Below are positions 31,277 through 39,375 of a DNA stretch of 45,858 nt, one piece after another. The stretch is from Brevibacterium sp. p3-SID960. GTDB taxonomy: Bacteria; Actinomycetota; Actinomycetes; Actinomycetales; Brevibacteriaceae. The position numbers were made by a program, and so were the translations under genes. The notes under the pieces were generated by a model. That model had not been told where the DNA came from, made no database searches, and saw only the letters and a program-made list of their open reading frames with translations. The stretch spans positions 1 through 45,858 of the forward strand of contig NZ_JALXKS010000021.1 in NCBI RefSeq assembly GCF_025144725.1, written 5' to 3'. The number at the start of each line of letters is the position of its first letter. The stretch's first letter is position 1.

Positions 31277-32578
31277 ATGGCGCAGATGCACATGGCCAAC
31301 GCCTTCGATCCCGAATCCGCTGCCGAGGTGCCGGCACGCACGGCTGCCCTGCTCGCCCGGCGCGACGCCGCGCTGTCATCGAGCTACCGGCTGTTCTACC
31401 GGGAGCCGCTCGAAGTGGTGCGCGCCGAAGGCGCATGGCTGTACGACTCCACCGGCCGCCCCCACCTGGACATGTACAACAACGTCCCGGCGATCGGGCA
31501 TGCGCACCCGGCCGTGACCGAGGCGGTGACCGCGCAGCTGTCGCGTTTGAACACGCACACCCGGTATCTGACCGAGGGGATCCTCGACTACTCCGAGGCC
31601 CTGCTGGAGACCTTCCCGGCGGCGCTGGACCAGGTCACCTATGCCTGCTCCGGATCCGAGGCGGTGGATCTGGCGGTGCGGATGGCCCGGTTCGCCACCG
31701 GGCGTGAGGGTGTCATCGTCTCCGCGCACGCCTACCACGGCACGACCGCGCTGGCGGCGAGCCTGTCGCCGAGCCTGGGGGTCAACAACCCCGTCGCCGA
31801 GGCGGTGGCGACTGTCGACATGCGTCCGGGGATGAGCGTGGAGAGGCTGGCCGCCGAGGTACGGGCGGCAGCAGCCGATCTGGAGGCGCGCGGGCACGGG
31901 GTGGCTGCGGTGATCTTCGATTCGATCTTCTCCTCCGACGGGGTGCTGCCCGAACCGGTGGGCGGCTTAGCCGCTGCTGCGGATGTGGCTCGGGCGTTCG
32001 GAGGGTGTGTCATCGCCGATGAGGTGCAGCCCGGGTTCGGGCGCACCGGCACGATGTGGGGGTTCTCGCGGCACGGACTCACGCCGGATCTCGTTGTGCT
32101 CGGCAAGCCGATGGGCAACGGGATGCCGATTTCGGCGGTCGTCAGCCGGCGGGAGATCTCCGATGCGTTCGGCACCAGCGTGCGCTACTTCAACACCTTC
32201 GGCGGCAATCCGGTGTGCATCGCGGCAGCCCAGGCAGTCCTCGATGTCATCACCGGGTCGCTGCTGGCCCGGCATGCAGAGCAGCTCGGGCAGGTGCTCG
32301 CCGACGGCTTAGCCGTTCGTGCCGAGCGCACCGACCTGCTCGGTGATGTGCGGGCGGCCGGGCTGTTCGTCGGCGTCGATGTGCGCGGGTCCAGCGAGTG
32401 GCCACCGGCTGAGACCGCTGCGGCGATCGTCAACGGGCTGCGGCAGCGCCGCGTGCTCATCTCCGCCTCGGGACCGGGTGCCGATGTGCTTAAGATCCGC
32501 CCACCGCTGGTCTTCGATGAGGCCGAAGCCAAGGTGTTCTTCGCAGCGCTCGACGACACGCTCGAGGAGCTGAGCTGA
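31277..32578 (+). CDS. Class III aminotransferase-fold PLP enzyme (AGXT2L phospholyase-like)
   Basis: A PLP enzyme of 433 residues. The N-terminal YRLFYREPLEVVRAEGAWLY and DMYNNVPAIGHAHPAV closely follow mammalian AGXT2L1/2 (ethanolamine-phosphate and 5-phosphohydroxylysine phospholyases). Other features are the cofactor Asp region FDSIFSSDGVLPEPVGGL, VIADEVQPGFGRTG, and the Schiff-base lysine in VLGKPMGNGMP (about K277). With the divergent APH-fold kinase this suggests phosphorylation followed by elimination of phosphate and ammonia from an amino alcohol. The substrate is inferred. The gene contains two copies of CGGCTTAGCCG (31963-31973 and 32305-32315), both coding Gly-Leu-Ala. Confidence 0.83.
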   Translation: MAQMHMANAFDPESAAEVPARTAALLARRDAALSSSYRLFYREPLEVVRAEGAWLYDSTGRPHLDMYNNVPAIGHAHPAVTEAVTAQLSRLNTHTRYLTEGILDYSEALLETFPAALDQVTYACSGSEAVDLAVRMARFATGREGVIVSAHAYHGTTALAASLSPSLGVNNPVAEAVATVDMRPGMSVERLAAEVRAAAADLEARGHGVAAVIFDSIFSSDGVLPEPVGGLAAAADVARAFGGCVIADEVQPGFGRTGTMWGFSRHGLTPDLVVLGKPMGNGMPISAVVSRREISDAFGTSVRYFNTFGGNPVCIAAAQAVLDVITGSLLARHAEQLGQVLADGLAVRAERTDLLGDVRAAGLFVGVDVRGSSEWPPAETAAAIVNGLRQRRVLISASGPGADVLKIRPPLVFDEAEAKVFFAALDDTLEELS

Positions 32579-32603
32579 TCCTGCGACGCGCCCCGCGGGG
32601 ACG

Positions 32604-33428
32604 TCACCTGCCTGCGCTGGGTGGGCGGCCATCGTCGCCGGTCTCCCCCGCCTCGGGCGCGGTGTCCGTTCCCGAGGCGGTGGTGCCCTCGGATGTGACC
32701 TCGTCGATGACCTCGCGGGCGACCTCGCGGGCGGTTTCCGTGGCCCGGCGGACCGGTGCGCGGAAGGCTGAGGCGGTGCGCTTCATGCCCGCGCCTACCC
32801 CGCGGTAGCTCCATCCGCGGATGCTGCCTGGGGCCCGCCAGCCGCGGAACCAGGCGGTGAGCCGGAAGGCGAAGACGACGCTGGCGGCGGCAATCGTCAC
32901 CCACACGTTCCAGATGCTCGTCTGCTGGCCGAGTGGTGCCAGCAGGGCGCCGCAGAAGGCGGGGATGATGTAGAGCTCGGAGCCGGAGAACACGGCCGGG
33001 ATCTCGTTGGCAACGACATCGCGCATGAGACCGCCGCCGACGGCGGTGATGATGCCGAGCATGATCGACCCGTAGACGTTCATGCCGTGCTCCAAGGCGA
33101 TGATCGTGCCGGTGGTGCAGAACAGCGCGAGGCCGGCGGCATCGAAGATGACGATCGGCAACCGGGCGCGTTCGGTGTGCCGGCCGATGAAGTAGACGAC
33201 GAGGACAGCCAGCAGCGGGATGAGCAGGTAGATCGGCTCGCGCAGGGACGTCGGCACCTCACCGAGGACGACATCGCGGATGATGCCGCCGCCCAGGCTA
33301 GCGAGGTAGCCGAGCACCACTCCGCCGGTGATGTCGAAGTCCTTGCGCGCGGCGAGCAGGTTGCCCGAGATCGCGAAGGCGAAGACGCCGACGAGCTCCA
33401 AGACGAACAGTGCGACTGAGACGTTCAC
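32604..33428 (-). CDS. TRIC/UPF0126-family cation channel protein
   Basis: A 274-residue membrane protein made of two related three-helix repeats plus a seventh helix, the UPF0126 (bacterial TRIC) fold. Each repeat carries the signature: GGGIIRDVVLG and GGGLMRDVVANE. Bacterial TRICs are trimeric K+-permeable channels. The C-terminal 75 residues are a hydrophilic tail with an amphipathic Arg/Glu helix (PVRRATETAREVAREVIDEV) and an acidic end (TTASGTDTAPEAGETGDDG) encoded by two inverted copies of the dispersed motif (32645-32685). TAGGCT ends seven bases before the GTG at 33428, so the start is GTG and probably leaderless. Confidence 0.88.
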   Translation of the reverse strand: MNVSVALFVLELVGVFAFAISGNLLAARKDFDITGGVVLGYLASLGGGIIRDVVLGEVPTSLREPIYLLIPLLAVLVVYFIGRHTERARLPIVIFDAAGLALFCTTGTIIALEHGMNVYGSIMLGIITAVGGGLMRDVVANEIPAVFSGSELYIIPAFCGALLAPLGQQTSIWNVWVTIAAASVVFAFRLTAWFRGWRAPGSIRGWSYRGVGAGMKRTASAFRAPVRRATETAREVAREVIDEVTSEGTTASGTDTAPEAGETGDDGRPPSAGR

Positions 33429-33509
33429 GGCCTCAGCCTATGCCACCGGCCCGGTCACAGCCGTTCCCGCGGGGGCGCTTTTGGGTGGCAACTGGCATGC
33501 AGCCTCACT

Positions 33510-36500
33510 TCATCTAAGAGACGTTCGCCGTCTGTGCTGCCGGATGCCCAGCACGATCCAGGTCACGATGATCACGGGTAGTGCGAGTATCGACAGCAGC
33601 AAGACAATCGCGCCGGCAGCGACATGGATGAGTCCTGCTGCGGCTGTGAGCATGAACCCGCCGATGATCGTTCCGATGAGAATGACGCCCATGATGACGT
33701 GCAGACGCCACGCTGGCTTCGCGGCTTTTCGGGCTCCGTTGGATGGGTCATATGTCTGCGGTGGTGGTGCGGTCGGGTTCTGCCATGTCTGAGGCGTTGA
33801 CCCGGTCTCATTCAGCGCCTGCCGGTTGGTCTCCCATTGAGGCGCCCTCGGCTGCGGACCGATCAGCGGCGCCGCCGGAGCCTGTGGAGCAGAAGGTGGC
33901 CGGGGCGTAGCTGCCGCGAGCGGGGACACCGCTGGCGGGGACGGTGCTTCCGAGGCCTCGGTGAGGTTCTGGGCGGCTGGCTCGGCTGGGGTTGCCTGTC
34001 TGTCCAGGTCGCCTCCCGACTGAGATTCATCCGGCACAGTCTGCGCCCATTCCCAGAAGTCGGTGAACGCGAGGATCGGTACTGCGTACCGTTCAGCCTG
34101 CTCGATCTGCAGCGAACCGGGCTTGGCAGCGGCCTGCACGAGGACATCGCATCCTGTGCGAGTGACCGACTGCACCGCTACCAGACCTCTGTCCTCGGCC
34201 AGCTCGACGAGGTCTGCGCGGGTGAGGCGCCCTCCAGTGTCAGGGTGTGCTGCAATGCCGACGAATGCGACCCGCGATTCGGCGGCTAGGAGCGCAGCCG
34301 CGGTTTCCCGCCCCTGTGGTTCGGGTGTGACGCGCTTCAGCTGTGCTGGGGTACCGGGCTGGCCGTCCGTATCGGCCGCAGTCGGCTCGAAGCGAGAGGC
34401 ACCGTCCTCTGGCTTAGCATCCTCGGCGATGAGATCATCGCGTTCATCGTCTCGACTGATCACGGGCTCTGCGGAAGATTCCGCAACTGCTGCCGATGCC
34501 GCCTCTGACGGGGCGTGTCCTTCGGCGGCGTGGGCGGCAATCGTCGCTGATTGCTCAGCATCAGCTGCCTCTCGCACCATTCGTCCGGCGGTGACGGGGC
34601 GAATGTAAACGTCGACAGTGAAGGCACTTGGTGTTCCGACCTCACTTTCACCGGCAAGCCACGAGAAGAACTGATTCGCTGTGAAGATCGGTTTGCCCCA
34701 AGCCACAGCGTTCTTCGCCTTGTTCGACTGTGAACCTTCCTCAGCGGTGACCAGCACGTCGCATTTTGTCTTCGTCATGCTGGAGACAACCGCAAGACCG
34801 CGTGCTTCCGCGAGTGCGGCGAGCTCAGACTTCGAGACCAGGTTTCCGGCAGGGTCGACAGCTGAACCAGAGAAACAGACCCGGACCCCATCGGTGAGAA
34901 CGTCGCCGATCTGATGGTGCTCCTTCACGCCATTTGTTTCGGTGCTGCGGCCTGCCATGCGGTTCACTTCGGCAAGCACCGATGCCGCCGTTGCCGATGA
35001 CGCGACGGCCTCGGTGCGTGCCGACAAAAGACCTGCAAGCACCTCGACGTGGTCAGAATCCGCGTCCGCAACCTGCACGAGGAATGTTTCATCCGCTGTG
35101 TGGCTTGGCCGGGGTTTCAGGAACCCGTCTGCGGAACTCTCGGCGAGGAAAACGCCACTGCCGGCGTCAAGCTGATCTCCTTCCATGATCTTCTGCACAG
35201 CTCTAGCTCGATCGAGCGCTGTTGCAGCGCTCAACAGGCGCTCATCTTCATCTTCAAGATCCCGATCGAGGTCGTCCCCCATTGGGATATGTGCAACGAC
35301 TCCATTGCGCTTCATTTCGAAGTCGATGTACGACATCGTGCGATCGATGTCCGGACCTGCCGGGGTCAGACCATCGAGAGCGGAGGCCAGCACCGGCCAC
35401 GCCTGGGCGAGAGTCGGCGCCAGTTGGACATCGGAGGCTGTGATGCCGAAGTCCTGTCGGGCTGTGCCCAGATCGCGTTCTGGGTTGATGAGAGTCGTCA
35501 GTTCCTGTCCGTCATCGGTGATGACGGCGATCTCGACCGGTCTGGGCTGATACATCCGGCCGGCATCGCCAACGAAACACGCACCGATGTAAGCCCGGCC
35601 CTGAGTAATGGGGACATCGGTCTCCTCCGCGAGGAAGCGACGCACAGCGTTGCTGACCCGCAGATCTCGGGGCTTGATCGGACGGGCGAGGATCAGCCCT
35701 GCCGAATCCGTCAACCGGCTCAACGCAACATAGAGCTGACCGTCGGCGAACGTGCCACCGCTGACATCAATAACTGCCCGCTTCAGCGTCTGACCCTGGC
35801 TCTTGTGGATAGTAATCACCCACGCCAAGCGCATTGGAAGTTGTCGGAAGCGGCCGACAGGTTCGTAGACCAAAGAACCGCCCTCGACCTGCGGCCGCTT
35901 GATCTCCCATGAGTGCGGGGTCACGCGGTACGAGCTTCCGTCGGGGACTCTGACGGTGGCGACAACTTCGGTTTCAGCCCCGCCCAGGCCCTCGACCGTC
36001 TCCTCAGCGACTTCTACGACTGTTGCGATCGTCCCGTTGACCCATGCGCCGCGAGGTTCATTCGTCAGCATCATGACCTGTGCACCAACGCGCAACGGCA
36101 GCCGATCCTCCGTCGGCGGATCGAAGCCCTCGGTTTCACCCGTGTACTGCGCTTCGCTGACGATCTCAGGCCCAGGCAGCTGCTCCAGCATCTTACGGTT
36201 GCGGGCGTTGGCGATGCGGTTCGTCGTCGTCAGCGTCAGCCAATCCTCGTCAACTGGCGGTTCAAAGCCCTCAACGACGTGCTCGTTGAGCTTATCCAAA
36301 GTGTTCGACAGCAGAGACCCGTCTCGCACCGCATTGAGGATCTCTAACAGGTTCACATCGCCAGTTTGGCGGAAAACCTTCGTCAGCTCGACGGTGGTGA
36401 ACCTAAAGCGATCGAAAGATCGCGCATCGAAGAAATAGGCGGACGGGTAATGGCTTTGGAAGTACTCAATCTCTCCGTCCGTCACGACCGGAGGCAGCTG

Positions 36501-36971
36501 AAAGAGATCCCCAACAAGCACCAGCTGCACTCCGCCCAACCACATCCCCGGCTGAGGACCGAATCGCTCGAGTGCCTCGACAATGCAGTCGAAGAGGTCC
36601 GCCCTGATCATCGAAGCTTCATCGATGATGATAGTGTCGACAGATTTCAGGACCGAGGCGAAAAGTCCGGGATAGTAGCTGCCACTTCGCACCGAGTCCA
36701 CGGTCACCCCAGGCCAGAACCCGAACAGGCGGTGAATTGTATAACCGCCGACATTGAGCGCCGCTATCCCCGTTGGCGCAGCAGCGACCACGTTCCTGTC
36801 GGTTCGAGCAAGAAACTCGCGGACAAGCGTGGACTTGCCAGTGCCAGCGCGACCAGTCAGGAACACGCTCTCGCCAGCAGAGAGCAGCGACAGCGCCTCG
36901 GTGAACTCTTCGGTGAGTTCCAAATCAGCAGTCTTGGTGATCGACATGTCCGAACCACTGTCCTTCTCCAT
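33510..36971 (-). CDS. Membrane-anchored PIF1/RecD-like helicase with two BRCT domains
   Basis: A giant 1153-residue protein. Residues 20-455 are an SF1B PIF1-like helicase: Walker A GRAGTGKST (40-48), IIIDEASM, LVGDLFQLPP, VFRQTGDVNLLEILNAVRDG, and the C-terminal WVITIHKSQGQTL with YVALSRL. About 460-570 resembles a DnaQ-like fold (PRPVEIAVITDDG, LINPERDLG, TMSYIDFEMKRNG), but the usual first DxE is absent. BRCT domains lie at about 693-770 (VRVCFSGSAVDPAG to FFSWL) and 897-975 (SRVAFVGIAAHPDTG to FWEWA). A Pro-rich linker leads to two hydrophobic helices (about 1090-1145) and HRRRR. The start is uncertain: 36971 or the ATG at 36947 (MSITKTAD). Activity is inferred from intact motifs. Confidence 0.85.
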   Translation of the reverse strand: MEKDSGSDMSITKTADLELTEEFTEALSLLSAGESVFLTGRAGTGKSTLVREFLARTDRNVVAAAPTGIAALNVGGYTIHRLFGFWPGVTVDSVRSGSYYPGLFASVLKSVDTIIIDEASMIRADLFDCIVEALERFGPQPGMWLGGVQLVLVGDLFQLPPVVTDGEIEYFQSHYPSAYFFDARSFDRFRFTTVELTKVFRQTGDVNLLEILNAVRDGSLLSNTLDKLNEHVVEGFEPPVDEDWLTLTTTNRIANARNRKMLEQLPGPEIVSEAQYTGETEGFDPPTEDRLPLRVGAQVMMLTNEPRGAWVNGTIATVVEVAEETVEGLGGAETEVVATVRVPDGSSYRVTPHSWEIKRPQVEGGSLVYEPVGRFRQLPMRLAWVITIHKSQGQTLKRAVIDVSGGTFADGQLYVALSRLTDSAGLILARPIKPRDLRVSNAVRRFLAEETDVPITQGRAYIGACFVGDAGRMYQPRPVEIAVITDDGQELTTLINPERDLGTARQDFGITASDVQLAPTLAQAWPVLASALDGLTPAGPDIDRTMSYIDFEMKRNGVVAHIPMGDDLDRDLEDEDERLLSAATALDRARAVQKIMEGDQLDAGSGVFLAESSADGFLKPRPSHTADETFLVQVADADSDHVEVLAGLLSARTEAVASSATAASVLAEVNRMAGRSTETNGVKEHHQIGDVLTDGVRVCFSGSAVDPAGNLVSKSELAALAEARGLAVVSSMTKTKCDVLVTAEEGSQSNKAKNAVAWGKPIFTANQFFSWLAGESEVGTPSAFTVDVYIRPVTAGRMVREAADAEQSATIAAHAAEGHAPSEAASAAVAESSAEPVISRDDERDDLIAEDAKPEDGASRFEPTAADTDGQPGTPAQLKRVTPEPQGRETAAALLAAESRVAFVGIAAHPDTGGRLTRADLVELAEDRGLVAVQSVTRTGCDVLVQAAAKPGSLQIEQAERYAVPILAFTDFWEWAQTVPDESQSGGDLDRQATPAEPAAQNLTEASEAPSPPAVSPLAAATPRPPSAPQAPAAPLIGPQPRAPQWETNRQALNETGSTPQTWQNPTAPPPQTYDPSNGARKAAKPAWRLHVIMGVILIGTIIGGFMLTAAAGLIHVAAGAIVLLLSILALPVIIVTWIVLGIRQHRRRTSLR

Positions 36972-37101
36972 ACTGGTGTTTGCTCACGACATTACCCGAG
37001 GCCCCGCCGCTGGTCAGCGCGGATGTTCAGACCTGGCAGATGCCCCGCCTGGTATCAGACGCCACCGCGGGGTCGTTTTCTGCGGCGCCGACGAGTAGGT
37101 C

Positions 37102-38025
37102 TCAGCCGTCGACCGCGTCGGCGAGCGCGGTGAGGAGGGCGACCTCGGTTCCGGCTAAGCCGCGGGAGAGGTAGACGCGGCGGCCGTCGGTGCGCGGGCG
37201 GACCTCGCTGTTGGCGATCTGTCCGAGCGGGATGATCGCCTCGGCCCCGCCGGGCGGCAGCAACGCCGCGGGGTCGGCCAGGTGCTGGTCGCGGGCGTCA
37301 GTGACGACGTAGGCACCGGTGAGCAGATCGTCGGGGATCTCCGAGCCCGAGGCGGTGGCCGGCCCGAGCGTGGAGATGAGGCAGTCTTCGGCAAGCCAGC
37401 TGGTGTCGATGACCGGGATGTGGGAGGTGGTGGCGAGAATGACGATGCTCGCCGCGCGCACCGCCTCTTCGGCGGTCTCAACGGCCGTGGCGGTGAGCCC
37501 GTAGCTGGTGGCGGCATGTTCGGCCAGTTCAGCGCGGCGTTTGAGGGTCGGCGCGTAGATGCGTACGTCCTCGATCCCGACGACTGCGCCCAGCGCCCAA
37601 AGCTGCTGGGCGGCCTGTCGGCCGGCCCCGATGAGCGCGACCCGGTGCGGGCCATCGCCTGCGACATAGCGGGCGGCCGCACCCCCGAGTGCGCCGGTGC
37701 GGCGGTTGCCGAGCAGGGTGCCGACGGCGATCGCTTCGAGCGCGCCGGTCAGCCGGTTGAAGGCCGTGACGAGCTGCTCTTCTTCTGCCCCGCCGGGCAG
37801 CTGTCGATCGCGGATATAAGACCGGTACCCCAGATGCGTGGTCGTCGCACCGGCTGTGATGACGAGGGTGCCGGCATCGAGCCCAGCCGCCTGCAGCGGT
37901 GCGCGCAGCCGGGGCGGGCAGGCGAGCTCATCGCGGCCATCCGCGGCGAGCGCGGCGCACATCGTGTCGACGGCCAGGCGCGGGGTCAGGTGGGTGCGGA
38001 TATCGGCGTCGGTGAAGATGCGCAT
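37102..38025 (-). CDS. Ornithine cyclodeaminase / mu-crystallin family protein
   Basis: An NAD(P)-binding protein of 307 residues. The Rossmann motif is HRVALIGAGRQAAQQLWAL; other family segments are GALGGAAARYVAGDG, IVILATTSHIPVID and LISTLGPATASGSEI. Members include ornithine cyclodeaminase, alanine dehydrogenases and imine reductases, and the substrate cannot be chosen from the sequence. TAGACT (38038-38033) lies eight bases before the ATG, with no ribosome binding site, suggesting a leaderless message. It contains CGGCTTAGCCG (37152-37162, minus strand) coding Gly-Leu-Ala, and a copy of the dispersed CCCGAGGCGGTGG motif. Confidence 0.85.
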   Translation of the reverse strand: MRIFTDADIRTHLTPRLAVDTMCAALAADGRDELACPPRLRAPLQAAGLDAGTLVITAGATTTHLGYRSYIRDRQLPGGAEEEQLVTAFNRLTGALEAIAVGTLLGNRRTGALGGAAARYVAGDGPHRVALIGAGRQAAQQLWALGAVVGIEDVRIYAPTLKRRAELAEHAATSYGLTATAVETAEEAVRAASIVILATTSHIPVIDTSWLAEDCLISTLGPATASGSEIPDDLLTGAYVVTDARDQHLADPAALLPPGGAEAIIPLGQIANSEVRPRTDGRRVYLSRGLAGTEVALLTALADAVDG

Positions 38026-38051
38026 GCCTTGGAGTCTAGGCCCCTGTCTGA

Positions 38052-38277
38052 CGACCGGCCAGAGACACCGGCCAGGCCACGAACCCGACCTCAGCGCTCA
38101 AGCACCACACCGGCAACGGCGTTGTCGTCAAGCACGGCGAGATCGGCAGTGAGGCGATGTACCGCTCCTACGGCCGCCTCAGCGCCGGAGACGTCAAGCC
38201 CGGTGACAAGGTCAAGGCCGGTGCGATCGTCGGCAAGACCGGCAACACCGGATCCGATGCGCCGGTCACCCCGTGAC
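38052..38277 (+). pseudogene. C-terminal remnant of an M23 (LytM-type) peptidase
   Basis: The open frame reads HHTGNGVVVKHGEIGSEAMY, then RSYGRLSAGDVKPGDKVKAG and AIVGKTGNTGSDAPVTP, then stop. This matches the C-terminal half of M23 endopeptidases (GN-VVIKHG ... Y-HLS ... VK-GDKVKAGQ-IG--GNTG). There is no start codon context, signal peptide or N-terminal part, and the catalytic H-x-H region is degenerate. It lies between the 5' end of the cyclodeaminase-like gene and the truncated acetyltransferase, in decayed sequence. Confidence 0.75.
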
Positions 38278-38333
38278 CCGCACTCATCCGCACGCTCATG
38301 GGCGACCCGATCGTGCTGTGTTCATGAGACCCG

Positions 38334-38389
38334 CGCCCGAGGTGGGTCCCGCCTCGGGCACGGTCGTCTCTTCGGGTGAGGTGGCCAGG
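38334..38389. repeat. Clustered copies of the dispersed CCCGAGGYGG motif
   Basis: GCCCGAGGTGGG at 38335-38346 faces CCCGCCTCGGGCACGG at 38348-38363 as an inverted pair, with a degenerate third copy (TTCGGGTGAGGTGGCC) just after. The pair could form a hairpin of about 8 bp past the end of the acetyltransferase gene. Confidence 0.6.
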
Positions 38390-38833
38390 TCAGGTGAGCA
38401 GCAGCTTGTAGCCGGTGTGGCTGGCGGTGAAGCCGAGGCGGTCGTAGAAGCGGTGGGCGGCGGCACGGGAGCGATCAGTGCGGGAGCGATCGGTGGTGAG
38501 CTGGAGGAGACCACAGCCGCAGGAGCGGGCATGGGCGATCGCCCACCTGAAGAGCGCCGTCCCCAGGCCCTGTCCGCTGCGGTCGGCACGGATGCGCACG
38601 GCTTCGATCCGGGCGTGCAGCATGCCGTGCCGGGAGATGCCGGGGATGAAGGTCTGTTGGCAGGTGCCCGCCACCTCGGGCGCGGGGCCAGGAGCTTCGA
38701 TGACGAGGAGGAGCTGACCGGGGTCGTCGGCGAGCAGCGCGACGACCGGGAAGGTCGCCAGCGGTCGCGCGGCGGACGGCGAACTCCGCACCCTCGCGAG
38801 TGGTCGCGGCTGGTGTGCCAGGCCGATACTCAC
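38390..38833 (-). pseudogene. GNAT acetyltransferase lacking its N-terminus
   Basis: The frame (147 codons from a GTG) holds the C-terminal two thirds of a GNAT fold: ADDPGQLLLVIE, QTFIPGISRHGMLHARIEAV, the acetyl-CoA loop RADRSGQGLGTALFRWAI, and HRFYDRLGFTASHTGYKL. Homologous proteins start with about 45 more residues (the first strand and helices), but only 80 bp separate this frame from the divergent gene and no such sequence is found there. Two insertions look recent: PGPAPEVAG (dispersed motif) and a 15-bp tandem duplication (38466-38495) giving TDRSRTDRSR. Probably a truncated pseudogene; a functional short form is not excluded. Confidence 0.6.
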
Positions 38834-38913
38834 AGGCGGGAATGAGCGATTCTCAGCCCGAATGTCAGCGGTGTTGTTTATGCTTGGGCCGGGGAGCGAG
38901 AAAGGTGAAAGCC

Positions 38914-39258
38914 ATGACGCCGCAGATCCAATGGGAAGACTGTCTCGACAACCAATCCATCCTCAACGACCTCACCGACGCGGCTGAGCAGTCCCGGCGC
39001 GAAGTCGCCCGCTGCGAGCAGTGCCTGCGCATCACAGCCGGGGATCCGAACCTCGACGGCGATGAACGCGAAGCCCTCATCGAAGCCGCGGACGAAGCCC
39101 GCGAATCCCACGCCGAACTCCTCGCCGAACAGCTGCTGCTGGAGGAGAAGCTCAGTTCCGACATCGCGCATCTGACTCACGAGGCGATCGAGGAGTTCGT
39201 CCTCGTCTACGGCGAGCGCCAGACGGGCTCGCCCGGCAGCCCGTCGGCCGGCGTCTGA
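38914..39258 (+). CDS. Small acidic coiled-coil hypothetical protein
   Basis: A 114-residue, almost wholly helical and acidic protein (LDNQSILNDLTDAAEQSRRE, then EALIEAADEARESHAELLAE). Two cysteines lie in ARCEQCLRI. The ATG at 38914 is supported by an AAAGGTG site; an upstream ATG at 38842 gives a Cys-rich extension (ECQRCCLCLG) that looks non-coding. No domain or partner recognised. Confidence 0.6.
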   Translation: MTPQIQWEDCLDNQSILNDLTDAAEQSRREVARCEQCLRITAGDPNLDGDEREALIEAADEARESHAELLAEQLLLEEKLSSDIAHLTHEAIEEFVLVYGERQTGSPGSPSAGV

Positions 39259-39375
39259 TAGGTGCTGTCGCTGCCGACGCCGAACCGCTAAGCTGACCCG
39301 GGTGCTGCCGCCCGGTGAGCGTGTGATGCCCGGGCTGTGCACCTGAGATGACGCTGCACATGACGGGAGGGTTCG

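Noticed and set aside
30235..31707. A 490-codon plus-strand frame across the kinase and into the phospholyase gene
   Set aside because: It crosses two genes with intact catalytic motifs in other frames; its C-terminal part is an Arg/Gly-rich shadow.
37041..37078. Rho-independent terminator (CCCCGC ... GCGGGG followed by TTTT)
   Set aside because: It reads as a terminator only on the plus strand, while both flanking genes are on the minus strand; the 20-nt loop also makes it weak.
39259..39375. Guanidine (ykkC-type) riboswitch before the SMR pair
   Set aside because: The leader has GC-rich hairpins, but I could not find the conserved ykkC or mini-ykkC (ACGR loop) sequence elements.
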